Part shown: positions 16,574 to 25,147 of the stretch, piece after piece
Layout: the number at the start of each line of letters is the position of its first letter
How positions within the stretch are numbered: the stretch's first letter is position 1
Assembly (NCBI RefSeq): GCF_913053745.1
Contig: NZ_CAJXGF010000001.1
Span: 1-64,000 of the forward strand
Reading direction: 5' to 3'
Source: an uncultured Nitratireductor sp.
Lineage (GTDB): Bacteria > Pseudomonadota > Alphaproteobacteria > Rhizobiales > Rhizobiaceae
Length of the DNA stretch: 64,000 nucleotides
Made by a program: the position numbers and the translations under genes
Notes under the pieces: generated by a model
Databases searched by the model: none
Told to the model about the DNA's origin: nothing
Seen by the model: the letters and a program-made list of their open reading frames with translations, nothing else

Positions 16574-17389
16574 ATGCACCCGATGACACGCCTCGCCCGT
16601 TGGTTCCAACGCACACTTATCTTCCTGATCGCCGCAGCGACTTTCTGGTTTATCGTCACCCAGGTGTTCGATCGATTCGAGCAGCGCGTTCCCGTATTTG
16701 CCGCGTTGCTCATCACATACGCCCTCGCAGCCTATGTGATATTGCCGCTCATCGTCCGTGCGAGCGTGGTGTTGCTGCGTCGCAACCGGATCCCCAGGGT
16801 GACACGCTCGGCCGATGGCCTTCCCGCCGATCCCGTCAATCTCGTTCTGATCGGTTCTCTGAAACAACTTCAATCGGCTTTCAGCGCCGCGGATTGGAAC
16901 ACAGCGGACCCTTTGACGCTTCGCTCCGCCGCAAAAATGATCGTCTGTTTCGTTCTCAACCGCTCCTATGCGACCGCCCCGTTCAGCGCGCTCTATCTGT
17001 TCGCCCGCAAACAGGATATCGGCTTCCAGGAAGATATGGAGGACAGTCCGAGAAAACGACACCACATTCGTTTCTGGGCAGCCGATGCGGATCCGGAATC
17101 CGGGATCGGCGATCTCTCATACTGGACGTGGAGACGGAACATAGACCCTTCGCGGTCGCATATCTGGGTTGGGGCCGGCACAACCGACATTGGCTTTGGA
17201 CTGAAACACATGACATGGCAGGTCTCACATCGCGTGGACCGCCATGCCGATTTCGAGCGCGATTACATTGTCGCTGCGCTCGGCGACGCCGGGCGCATTC
17301 TGGACGGCCGCTATATCGAAGCGGATGCGCCTGTGGGAACCCGCTTCATAACCGACGGTCGCATCTTTCATGCCCGTCTCGCTCCCTAG
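16574..17389 (+). CDS. LssY C-terminal domain membrane protein
   Basis: A 271-residue protein with two N-terminal transmembrane helices (about 14-31 and 41-66) and a soluble domain of the LssY-C type: NLVLIGSLKQLQSAFSAADW, TADPLTLRSA, then SYATAPFSALYLFARKQDIGFQ, HHIRFW, the SHIWVGAGTTDIGFG block and YIVAALGDAGRILDG. This domain occurs alone or fused to DedA or PAP2 membrane proteins; its biochemical role is not established. ATG 16574 is used, with another ATG three codons later. The gene is isolated, flanked by a 350-base promoter region and a 250-base spacer. Confidence 0.82.
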   Translation: MHPMTRLARWFQRTLIFLIAAATFWFIVTQVFDRFEQRVPVFAALLITYALAAYVILPLIVRASVVLLRRNRIPRVTRSADGLPADPVNLVLIGSLKQLQSAFSAADWNTADPLTLRSAAKMIVCFVLNRSYATAPFSALYLFARKQDIGFQEDMEDSPRKRHHIRFWAADADPESGIGDLSYWTWRRNIDPSRSHIWVGAGTTDIGFGLKHMTWQVSHRVDRHADFERDYIVAALGDAGRILDGRYIEADAPVGTRFITDGRIFHARLAP

Positions 17390-17642
17390 GCCACGGCACT
17401 GGGAACGCCGATCCGGGCTCCGCTCAGCGATGCGTTCAACGCCGACCGTGAAAGCGGTGCGTGCCGATTGCCAAAACCGGTCGGTGCCGTTCATTCCGAT
17501 CCTGAATTCGGACGGCGTCATCCAAAGGCAATTTTTCCTGTAAATTTGCCGGACGGAAGCTTGCTCACATGGGTTGCACCAGTAAATCGTTCCTGTAACA
17601 CTTGCATATTATTGCACTGAAAGCTGAATTGCTGGGGATAGC

Positions 17643-18650
17643 TTGACCGGTCCGCGCGAAAGGCATGCCGCACGCCATCCTGTGGAATTTGAAAGGGCCC
17701 GCAGCAGCTTTCGCGCGCTCTCCACCCGCAGTCAAAGCCCCCGCCAGCGTTTCGATTTCTGGCGCAGCCTGTTTCCTCGCATCGAGCTGGACCCCGTGGA
17801 AGAAGACAGCCGACGGGATTTCGAAGGCCACGTCCTGCATTATGCCGCCCAGGACGGCACCGCCTTCGTCTTCTGCACAAACGACGACACGCGCGCCCGG
17901 TTCGGGCAATCGGAAGGCAACTTCGTGATGCTGAGCCTGACCCTTGCCGGCTCGGCCAAGGTGCAACATGGGTTCGACACGCGCTTCATTTTCAGGCCGA
18001 GCAGTGGGCTTCTCGCCCTCGACGGTGGGCAACAGTCGACAACCGTGTCGCGCGATCACAGCGTTATCTCATTGATGCTGCCGCGGGACAAAATCGTTGC
18101 CGCCCTGGGCAACGACCTTACCGTGCTTCGGGAAGGGCCCGTAAGCCTCCCCCATCGGGGTATGACGCATCTTCTAACCTCGCACCTTCATACCATGGCC
18201 ATGGAAGGCGAACGCCTCGACCGCCGCTCTGCCGACATTGCTATGAAGGCCGCCACCGATATGGCGCTCGCCACTTTGGCGCAGGTGGACAACCGCGAGG
18301 ACGGTCAACAGGTTCCTGGGCACGATGCTGCCGTTCTCGCCGCCGCCCGGCGGTATATCCAGTTGCAATGCGGCGACCACAAGCTGACGGCGGCAGGGAT
18401 TGCGCGTGCCGTCGGTTGCTCACGCGCGTATCTCTATCAAGCCTTTGCAGTAGAGGAATTGTCGGTCGGCGATACGCTCAGAGCAGCACGACTCGAACGG
18501 GCGGCCGCTCTGCTCCTTGCCTTTGCCGACATGCCGGTCAAACTGGTTGCATTTCGATCGGGCTATGCCGACGCAGCCGCCTTTGCACGCGCGTTCCGTA
18601 CCCATCGAGGCATGTCACCTCGGGAGTACCGGGAGTTCTGCCAATGCTGA
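17643..18650 (+). CDS. AraC family transcriptional regulator
   Basis: A 335-residue regulator. The C-terminal 100 residues carry two helix-turn-helix units, LTAAGIARAVGCSRAYLYQAF and PVKLVAFRSGYADAAAFARAF (in part), ending HRGMSPREYREF. The N-terminal part resembles the AraC-binding-like domain of NphR/FeaR-type activators (RFDFWRSLFPRIELDP, QSEGNFVMLSLTLAGSAKVQHG, LPRDKIVAALG). The first in-frame ATG is too far in, at residue 95; TTG 17643 preceded by GGGGA is therefore the best start. No obvious target operon is adjacent: the LssY-C gene is upstream and the large orphan downstream, so the regulon is unknown. Confidence 0.85.
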   Translation: MTGPRERHAARHPVEFERARSSFRALSTRSQSPRQRFDFWRSLFPRIELDPVEEDSRRDFEGHVLHYAAQDGTAFVFCTNDDTRARFGQSEGNFVMLSLTLAGSAKVQHGFDTRFIFRPSSGLLALDGGQQSTTVSRDHSVISLMLPRDKIVAALGNDLTVLREGPVSLPHRGMTHLLTSHLHTMAMEGERLDRRSADIAMKAATDMALATLAQVDNREDGQQVPGHDAAVLAAARRYIQLQCGDHKLTAAGIARAVGCSRAYLYQAFAVEELSVGDTLRAARLERAAALLLAFADMPVKLVAFRSGYADAAAFARAFRTHRGMSPREYREFCQC

Positions 18651-19216
18651 CTAACGGCTGCGCGGAAAGGCCAGCGCTTTTCCGGCAAACTGGACACTGT
18701 GCATTGACTTTAGACATCCCGCATAAGGGCTATCTGCTAAGCTCTCATCGTCTTCGCCCCGTCAGGTTCGACCGAAAGCCGGCCAGCGCTCCGGGGTAGG
18801 CAAATCAATCGGTGGCGATGCGTCTCGGGTCGATATCGGCGCGGCGGCGTTCCAACAGATCTCCGGTTTTAGAACTGCGGGCTCTTTCGGCCTCCATCGG
18901 ATTGGATCGAAAAGGATGGCCTGGCAACCGAGCCGAAGGCAGTTTGCGCTGGCTTCGCAGACGCGGTCGGCAAACACCGCAATCCCTGGCTCGACTGTCA
19001 CATCAAATGCAGTCCTGCGGACGACAGACAGGACATATCGTTTCGTCCGAACAGGGTCCATTCGGCGGTGCTGCGTCAAATTGAGAGGCTGAACGCTCGG
19101 AATTTCAGCGGAATGGAAATCGGCTCTCCATCTGCAATTGAGAAAGCCAAAGAGGGTCGGCGCTAAGGGTGATGGCAAAAACAGGCCGTGTGATCGGGCA
19201 ACCAAGGAGAACAGGC
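18651..19216. other. Long intergenic stretch, no convincing gene
   Basis: About 565 bases. Frames on both strands are open for up to 200 codons, the longest on the minus strand from 19364 to 18762, but none shows a recognisable motif, a good ribosome site or a signal peptide, and that one overlaps the start of the orphan gene. The composition is mixed, which would suit decayed sequence or a promoter plus untranslated region for the next gene. It could hide a small RNA, but no clear terminator was seen. Confidence 0.35.
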
Positions 19217-21493
19217 ATGGCAGGGAACGGGACTTTTCCGCTTCGTTACCGCAGAATAGACAGGTCGGGCATGAAAGATTGTGTCGATGCGCCACACAAT
19301 GCGCTCCGGCGCATTCTGTTGTTTGTCGTTTTATTGGCCGGCGTCGGCGTTCCACTCCATGCACAAGCGCAGGAAAGATGCGCGATCGTGTATTCTCTCG
19401 AGCAAGGGAAAAGTCACAGGGCGAATTCCGGATCGCAGGTCGAATGGCCCATCCGTTCCGGATCCAGGCAGCTTGTTTTCCTTTTCAATCCGGATCCCAG
19501 ACATATCCCCAACGCAACCATACCAGACCCTCAAATATCAAATATAAAAAACAGCAACTCTAATATCATAAAAATTCACGACCACCCTTCTCCCATTATA
19601 AAGATCGCTGAGACCATAAAACCTGGAAAATCGACCCTGACATTCAAATCAAAACAAGCGATATGCCCGGAATATACTTTGCACATCAACGTTGTGGTCG
19701 ACAAAAAACCGACTGTCGGCGACACCTATACCGCTGTGCGGCCCGATAGTAAAAACAACCGCATTACCCTCGATATCAATGGCTACGAGATCTTAGGCGT
19801 GGAACTCGCCAGCCCACCGAGTCACGGCAACGCACAGATCGCAGACAACGCAATCACTTATACGCCGAACCAAGGCTACAATGGCCGCGACAGCTTTACC
19901 TATGTGGCGAAGAACGAAAAAGGAAAAAGCGAAGCGGCCACAGCGAACATCATCATCGGCGCCTCCACAGCGGAAAGAACGCTCTATGCCGGCAAAATTC
20001 CACCGAAACTGGGCGACTTCGACGTGGAGCCCCGGGACCGAAGCTTGTACCTCGATCTAAGCACCTGGACCTATTCCGAGTGGAGAAACGGAGGGTGGCA
20101 TGAGGTCGAAACACCTGCATGGCTACAGGATACAGACGCAAAGGTAATCTATGAGACCATAGCCTCTCCGGTTATCAGGACCTTGGCGGGTGAAACCCTC
20201 ATCGCCCTGGCAACCAACCTCAAATACGACTTTTCCAAATGGGACAAATGGGGCGCCAAAACCGCGGCGGTGCGGACGATCGCAAATGCGATCATAGCCG
20301 GTTCCGGAATTTCTTATCACCGCAAGGCGTTGGCTGAAAAATCTCTCGATAATGTCGGCGTCGCATGGATGGCGATGCAGGACATAGATTCCATCCTCAC
20401 CAACACGACCATCGGAAACAATGGAAAGAACATTTCCGCCCACGGGAAAAGGCTCGATGCACTGGAGGAAAAGACGTCCGCCATTCAACGCGACGGCAAC
20501 GCGACGAGCATTTCGCTGGACAAACGCGAGGCTTTCATCGTCGGCGACCGATCACAAATTGCAAACACGTTTGGAGGTCATCCGGGTGATATCGGTTCCG
20601 ACTCTGTCGCCGGCATAAACGGGGGCCTTACGGTCAAGAACAACCTCAGGGTAAATGGCGAACTGGATGCCAGAGCATTCTCCGCCGAAACGATCAAAGC
20701 CAACAAGTTGCGCCTGAAATCGAACAGCCTGCACGTCGGGGAAGAAAACAACGAGGGAATTGTCAGCTACGACTTAAGCCGCAAACGGTTCCGCTTCAGT
20801 GTGAACGACAAAAATCACGTCGAGATCGACAGCGATGGGGGGCTGCATCTTCCCGGAGACATGAACGCCTCCGATGCCGTTTTGAACGGCCTCACCGGCT
20901 GCGGAGATGAAAACGAGTTTCTAGCGACCGACAACAACGGCAAGATTTACTGCAATTCGAACACGCTCGAAAAAGCGCTTAAAGATGTGCGCGATGCAGC
21001 AGAGAGTATGGCGGCGGACGCCGCTGCCGAGGTGGAGGATAAACTGAAATCCGAATTCGACAATCTCGCGGGAACCGCGGGTGGGACCTTTGGCGGAGCG
21101 ATTTCCGGAGCAATCAGCGGCATCGTCTCCTCACAGATCGGCAAAGCGATGCCGACCATCAACGCGGAAACGTTCAGCGGATCCAATGGAAGCTGCCGGC
21201 ACGGCGGTGTGCGGATCAGCGTCGAAAGTGAGGGCGAGACGAAGAAGGCTTACGTCTGCAACGGTGCGCCAGGCCGTTCCTTTATGGTTGGAAACGGGGT
21301 TCCGAAGAAGGACATGGAGCCTCAAGGCGACACATATCTCGATATGAACGATTCCACGATGTACACCCGCTCCGGCGGTTCGGGGAACGAGGATTGGGTG
21401 CCGCAAGACTCCTTGTTGGAACGCTTCGAAGCACGTTTGGCGGCGCTCGAAGAGCAGATAGCCGAGCTTCGCGCCGGCGACGGTGGTCGATAG
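19217..21493 (+). CDS. Large secreted orphan with Ig/cadherin-like module and fibre-like C-terminal half
   Basis: About 758 residues. A signal-like segment ILLFVVLLAGVGVPLHAQA follows a basic stretch at about 30-55. An AT-rich, Asn/Lys/Ile-rich part follows. A tandem-adhesin type module then shows ITLDINGYEIL, AITYTPNQGYNGRDSFTYVA and TANIIIG (about 180-255). An unrecognised region with WTYSEWRNGGWHEVETPAW comes next, then repetitive beta-type sequence (GGLTVKNNLRVNGELDARAF, FRFSVNDKNHVEIDSDGGLH) like phage or tail fibre shafts. A Gly/Ala-rich helical hairpin (GGTFGGAISGAISGIVSSQIG in part), DTYLDMNDSTMY and a terminal coiled coil (LLERFEARLAALEEQIAEL) finish it. ATG 19217 has AAGGAG upstream; ATG 19271 would place the signal at the very N-terminus. 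Function unknown. Confidence 0.72.
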   Translation: MAGNGTFPLRYRRIDRSGMKDCVDAPHNALRRILLFVVLLAGVGVPLHAQAQERCAIVYSLEQGKSHRANSGSQVEWPIRSGSRQLVFLFNPDPRHIPNATIPDPQISNIKNSNSNIIKIHDHPSPIIKIAETIKPGKSTLTFKSKQAICPEYTLHINVVVDKKPTVGDTYTAVRPDSKNNRITLDINGYEILGVELASPPSHGNAQIADNAITYTPNQGYNGRDSFTYVAKNEKGKSEAATANIIIGASTAERTLYAGKIPPKLGDFDVEPRDRSLYLDLSTWTYSEWRNGGWHEVETPAWLQDTDAKVIYETIASPVIRTLAGETLIALATNLKYDFSKWDKWGAKTAAVRTIANAIIAGSGISYHRKALAEKSLDNVGVAWMAMQDIDSILTNTTIGNNGKNISAHGKRLDALEEKTSAIQRDGNATSISLDKREAFIVGDRSQIANTFGGHPGDIGSDSVAGINGGLTVKNNLRVNGELDARAFSAETIKANKLRLKSNSLHVGEENNEGIVSYDLSRKRFRFSVNDKNHVEIDSDGGLHLPGDMNASDAVLNGLTGCGDENEFLATDNNGKIYCNSNTLEKALKDVRDAAESMAADAAAEVEDKLKSEFDNLAGTAGGTFGGAISGAISGIVSSQIGKAMPTINAETFSGSNGSCRHGGVRISVESEGETKKAYVCNGAPGRSFMVGNGVPKKDMEPQGDTYLDMNDSTMYTRSGGSGNEDWVPQDSLLERFEARLAALEEQIAELRAGDGGR

Positions 21494-21505
21494 AAGGACA
21501 GGTGA

Positions 21506-21545
21506 CGCCGTATCGGTGTTGGTTATCGCTCCAGCGGATACGGCG
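21506..21545 (+). terminator. Inverted repeat after the orphan gene
   Basis: CGCCGTATC at 21506-21514 pairs perfectly with GATACGGCG at 21537-21545, a 9-bp stem with a 22-base loop starting 12 bases after the stop. It has no T-run after it, so an intrinsic terminator is only a possibility; RNA end protection is another. Confidence 0.35.
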
Positions 21546-21727
21546 CTGACCTCCTTATATGACCAGCGGCGCCGGGAACCTGTGAAGGCCCCGCAACCCC
21601 CTACTCAGTCCGCCACAGTGCAGACAGGATCACCTTGCTCGGCTTTTTTGCCTGCGCCGGTCGTCGCAGACTTGCCGGAGCGCAGCCGCAACGGGCCGAA
21701 ATGCACGGCCGCATTGCGCAAGCGCGA

Positions 21728-22498
21728 TCATATAAAGCGATTGAGGAACTGACGCGTGCGCGCATGCTGAGGGTCGTTCAGCACGTCGTCCGGCTTGCCA
21801 TCCTCGACCACCACGCCGCCATCCATGAAGACCACGCGATGCGCCGCTTCGCGCGCAAAACTGATTTCATGCGTGACAACCAGCATTGTCAAACCACCCT
21901 CGGCAAGGTCTCGCATGGTCGCCAGAACCTCACCGACAAGTTCGGGGTCGAGTGCCGACGTCGGCTCATCGAAGAGCAGGAGCTGCGGCTTTATCGCAAG
22001 GGCTCTGGCGATCGCCACACGCTGCTGTTGGCCACCGGAAAGTTGCCGCGGATAGGAATTCGCCTTCTCGGCCAATCCGATCCGCCGCAGCAATTCCATC
22101 GCCTCTTCGCGCGCTTCGGTCTTGTCGCGGCCATGAATGCCTATCGGCGCTTCCACCACGTTCTGAAGCGCGGTCATGTGCGGAAACAGGTTGAAATGTT
22201 GAAACACCATGCCGATTTTCCGGCGCTGGCGCCGCACGGCGCTGTCGGGCAGATGATAGAGCCGCTCGCCGCGCAACTCGTACCCCATCTGCTCGCCATC
22301 GACGAAGATCGCTCCGCTGTCGATCTCCTCCAACTGATTGATGCAGCGCAGGAAGGTTGACTTGCCCGAACCCGAAGGGCCGAGAACCGTCACCACCTCC
22401 CCGGCGGAAACATCTATGTCGATCCCCTTAAGGACCTTGTTGCTGCCGAAGGACTTGTGAACGTCCACGGCGCTGACGACAGGTGCGTCGGAACTCAT
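21728..22498 (-). CDS. Polar amino acid ABC transporter ATP-binding protein
   Basis: A 256-residue ATPase of the GlnQ/HisP class. Walker A is GPSGSGKST, the Q-loop region MVFQHFNLFPHMTALQNV, the signature QLSGGQQQRVAIA, Walker B LLLFDEPTSALDPE and the switch THEISFAREAAH. It ends DDVLNDPQHARTRQFLNRF, a typical tail of this class. ATG 22498 is preferred; TTG 22504 would overlap the permease stop. Fifth and last gene of the minus-strand operon controlled by the MocR-type regulator at 26237, and it works with the permease directly upstream. Confidence 0.93.
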   Translation of the reverse strand: MSSDAPVVSAVDVHKSFGSNKVLKGIDIDVSAGEVVTVLGPSGSGKSTFLRCINQLEEIDSGAIFVDGEQMGYELRGERLYHLPDSAVRRQRRKIGMVFQHFNLFPHMTALQNVVEAPIGIHGRDKTEAREEAMELLRRIGLAEKANSYPRQLSGGQQQRVAIARALAIKPQLLLFDEPTSALDPELVGEVLATMRDLAEGGLTMLVVTHEISFAREAAHRVVFMDGGVVVEDGKPDDVLNDPQHARTRQFLNRFI

Positions 22499-22500
22499 TT

Positions 22501-23430
22501 TCAACTCTCAGCCTCATCGGAAAGAGCGTCGTCATCGACCACGCCGCGTTCGCTGCGGCCGAAATGCCGCTCCAGGAACTCCTGGCCCACATTGAGAAGC
22601 GAAACGATAAAGAGATACCAAGCCACGGCGACCAGAAGCAGCGGAATGACTTCGAAGGTTCGATTGTAGATCGCCTGCACCGAATAGAGGAGATCGGACA
22701 TGGCGATGACGCTGACAAGCGACGTCGCTTTGACCATCGATATGAACTGATTGCCCGATGGCGGCACGATCGAGCGCATGGCCTGAGGCAGAATAACCCG
22801 GCGCAAGGCGCGTGCACGGGACATGCCGAACGCTTGCGACGCCTCGATCTGCCCGCGATCGACAGAAAGCAGGCCACCGCGGATGATCTCCGCCATATAG
22901 GCCGCCTCATGAAGTGCCAGACCGATAATCGCCGCCGTGAGCGGAGAAATCAGGCTGTTCGTCTCCCAGGCACCAAGCTCCGGTCCGAAAGGGACCGAGA
23001 TCTTCACTTCCGGAAACAGAGCCGAAAGATTGTACCAGAAGATCAATTGGACAAGCAGCGGAACCGCGCGAAAGAACCACAGAAAGCCGGCAGCGAAACC
23101 CGACAGGAGACGGTCCGGCGACATCCGCATCAAGGCGATCACGAGTCCGAAAAGAATACCCAGCGCCATCGAAACCACACTCAATCCGAGAGTGATCTTG
23201 AGACCGTCGAGTATGTTTTCGTGGAAGAGGTATTTGCCAACCGTCGCCCAACCGAAATTCGGGTTTTGACCAACCAGCATGAACGCTTCCAGAACGATCC
23301 AGCCCAGAACGAGCCACGCCACCAGGCGCCAGATCGGGAACGGTCGATATGCGTTGGCGACATCCCGCGAAGTGCGCCGCGCAGCGCCCTGACCGGGCGA
23401 TGCGCTTATGTCTTGTCTTGCGGTGTTCAT
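22501..23430 (-). CDS. Polar amino acid ABC transporter permease
   Basis: A 309-residue HisM/GlnP-class inner-membrane permease. The fold block ILDGLKITLGLSVVSMALG is followed by the EAA loop, ASQAFGMSRARALRRVILPQAMRSIVPP (seen in pieces), which contacts the ATPase. Only one permease gene is present, so it probably works as a homodimer. ATG 23430 lies one base after the stop of the binding-protein gene; an in-frame upstream ATG at 23481 lies within that gene and is less likely. An unusually long polar N-terminus (about 30 residues) precedes helix 1. Confidence 0.92.
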   Translation of the reverse strand: MNTARQDISASPGQGAARRTSRDVANAYRPFPIWRLVAWLVLGWIVLEAFMLVGQNPNFGWATVGKYLFHENILDGLKITLGLSVVSMALGILFGLVIALMRMSPDRLLSGFAAGFLWFFRAVPLLVQLIFWYNLSALFPEVKISVPFGPELGAWETNSLISPLTAAIIGLALHEAAYMAEIIRGGLLSVDRGQIEASQAFGMSRARALRRVILPQAMRSIVPPSGNQFISMVKATSLVSVIAMSDLLYSVQAIYNRTFEVIPLLLVAVAWYLFIVSLLNVGQEFLERHFGRSERGVVDDDALSDEAES

Positions 23431-23431
23431 T

Positions 23432-24322
23432 TTACCAAGTCGACAGGTTGATGCCGGGTTCGGCCAGGGCGTTGTTCTCAAGTCCCCACTTTTTCATGAT
23501 CGTGTCGTAGGTGCCGTTCTCGTGCAGAGACTCAATGGCCGACAACAAGACCGGACCGAGCGGAGATTCGCTCGGAACCACAGCGCCTTGGAAGAGATCC
23601 TTGAAGCCGTTGCTCTTGCCGACACCCGCCAGTTCCAGCTCTCCGTCGGACTGCTGCACGAAGTAGGTCAGGGGCGCCTGGGAGGAAAAGAACGCATCCG
23701 CCCGATTGGACCGTACGGCGAGGATCGACGTCGGCTGGTCCGCATAGCTTTTCACCTCGATGGGCTCATTGCCGTCGGCCTCGCATTTTTCCGCCTGCTC
23801 TGTGATGACGCGTTCGGCGGAACCGCCTGCCTGGACGGCAATGCGGCTCCCGCAAGCCGTCTCCAGCCCTTCGATGCCGGTCGGGTTGCCCGCGCGCACG
23901 GCAAAAACGACATATTCCTGAACCCAATCGACGAAATCGTTGTTTTCGCGCCGCGAGACGAAATCGCCCACCGGCCCCATGGCGAATTCATAACGACCCG
24001 CGCCGATGCCGCTCAAAAGGGCAGGCAAGCCGGCCACCGAAGCGTGTCGAATCTCGACGCCAAGAATCCCACCGATCGCCGTGGCGATGTCGGCTGAGGC
24101 GCCGGTCACCTTGTCGGCGCTCTCGACAAAATCGTAGGGCGGAAACGAGCCGGAATTGACGGCGGTCATATAGCCCTTCTCGCGGATTTTTTCCGGAAGC
24201 TGGGCATTCAGTTCCTTGTTCAATTCCTGTGCGGGAACATCGCCATCCTGCGCCTGTGCCGCACCGGCAAAAAAGCCGGCTGCAATCATGGCGACACCGC
24301 ATTTCAACAATGTGTTGGACAT
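23432..24322 (-). CDS. Polar amino acid ABC transporter substrate-binding protein
   Basis: A 296-residue periplasmic type 3 binding protein with signal peptide (residues 1-24, cleavage after AQA). Family segments are MTAVNSGSFPPYDFVESADKV (in part), GASADIATAIGGILGVEI and GIGAGRYEFAMGPVGDFVSRRENNDFVDWV in parts. The usual ligand Arg/Asp cluster of amino-acid binders is only partly visible: the place of T-x-x-R is taken by VSRRENNDFVDW. The ligand may therefore be an amino-acid derivative. GGGAGA stands before ATG 24322. Third gene of the operon, after the amidase. Confidence 0.9.
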   Translation of the reverse strand: MSNTLLKCGVAMIAAGFFAGAAQAQDGDVPAQELNKELNAQLPEKIREKGYMTAVNSGSFPPYDFVESADKVTGASADIATAIGGILGVEIRHASVAGLPALLSGIGAGRYEFAMGPVGDFVSRRENNDFVDWVQEYVVFAVRAGNPTGIEGLETACGSRIAVQAGGSAERVITEQAEKCEADGNEPIEVKSYADQPTSILAVRSNRADAFFSSQAPLTYFVQQSDGELELAGVGKSNGFKDLFQGAVVPSESPLGPVLLSAIESLHENGTYDTIMKKWGLENNALAEPGINLSTW

Positions 24323-24355
24323 TTATCTTCTCCCTTTTCTCATTCTCTCGATCGA

Positions 24356-25147
24356 TTAAGCGAGTTGCAATTGCGCGAACCGGCGATTGGCCAGCACCGG
24401 CAAGGTCGCTCTTGCGTGGGCAATGCGTTCGCGGTCTATCGTGGCGAAGATCACCGTGGGTGTTTCGCCAGCCCTATGCGTTGTTACACCGAGCGGATCG
24501 ACAACCATGCTCGCACCGATGTTGCGCGGACCACATTCACCGACAGCCACCATATAGCAGGTGTTCTCAAGCGCTCGGGCTGTAACGAGGGTCTCCCAGT
24601 GATGCTCTTTGCCCGGACCCTTCACCCAGGCTGCCGGCAACACCAGAATATCGGCTCCGGCCACGGCATGACGTCGCGCCAGTTCGGGGAAGCGAACATC
24701 GTAGCACGTCATAAGCCCCACTTTGAAACCGTCCACCTCCACGAGGTCCGGAATGGATGCGCCCGGCATTACATGCTCGGATTCCTGGGCTGAAAAAGCA
24801 TCGTAAAGATGCAGTTTCTTGTATGCGGCGACGATTTCGCCATCGCGCAGAGCGACCAGCACATTGTGTACGCGCGCTTCGCCCGCGACCGGTACATGGA
24901 GGCAGAACATGGTCGTCATCTGCGAACCTTCACTGGCACGCAGCATCTCCGTCATGAACGGTCCGTCCAAAGGCTGCGCTGCCTTGAGGACGATCTCGGG
25001 ATCGGCGATGTCGCGTGCCAGAATGCCTTCGGGAAGAACCAACAGCGCGCAACCGGCGTCCTTCGCTTCCGCCAGGATGGCGGTGGCCGTTGCGGCGTTC
25101 GCACGCCATTCATTCGCTGCTGCGAATTGGCCAAGCGCAACCTTCAT
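24356..25147 (-). CDS. Carbon-nitrogen hydrolase (nitrilase superfamily amidase)
   Basis: A 263-residue cytoplasmic enzyme with the complete catalytic triad of the superfamily: Glu40 in LLVLPEGI, Lys111 in AYKKLHLYD and Cys148 in GLMTCYDVRFPELAR. The sequence is closest in style to the NIT/omega-amidase and deaminated-glutathione-amidase group (KLHLYDAF, CYDVRFPELAR). It would hydrolyse an amide or N-carbamoyl bond of the transported compound. It overlaps the upstream decarboxylase-like gene by ATGA and sits just before the transporter genes, so it probably acts on the imported substrate. An AGGAGG site precedes ATG 25147. Confidence 0.9.
   Translation of the reverse strand: MKVALGQFAAANEWRANAATATAILAEAKDAGCALLVLPEGILARDIADPEIVLKAAQPLDGPFMTEMLRASEGSQMTTMFCLHVPVAGEARVHNVLVALRDGEIVAAYKKLHLYDAFSAQESEHVMPGASIPDLVEVDGFKVGLMTCYDVRFPELARRHAVAGADILVLPAAWVKGPGKEHHWETLVTARALENTCYMVAVGECGPRNIGASMVVDPLGVTTHRAGETPTVIFATIDRERIAHARATLPVLANRRFAQLQLA

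Noticed and set aside
18762..19364. Minus-strand 200-codon open frame in the gap before the orphan gene
   Set aside because: No motif or signal, overlaps the start of the orphan, and mixed composition; kept only as intergenic comment.
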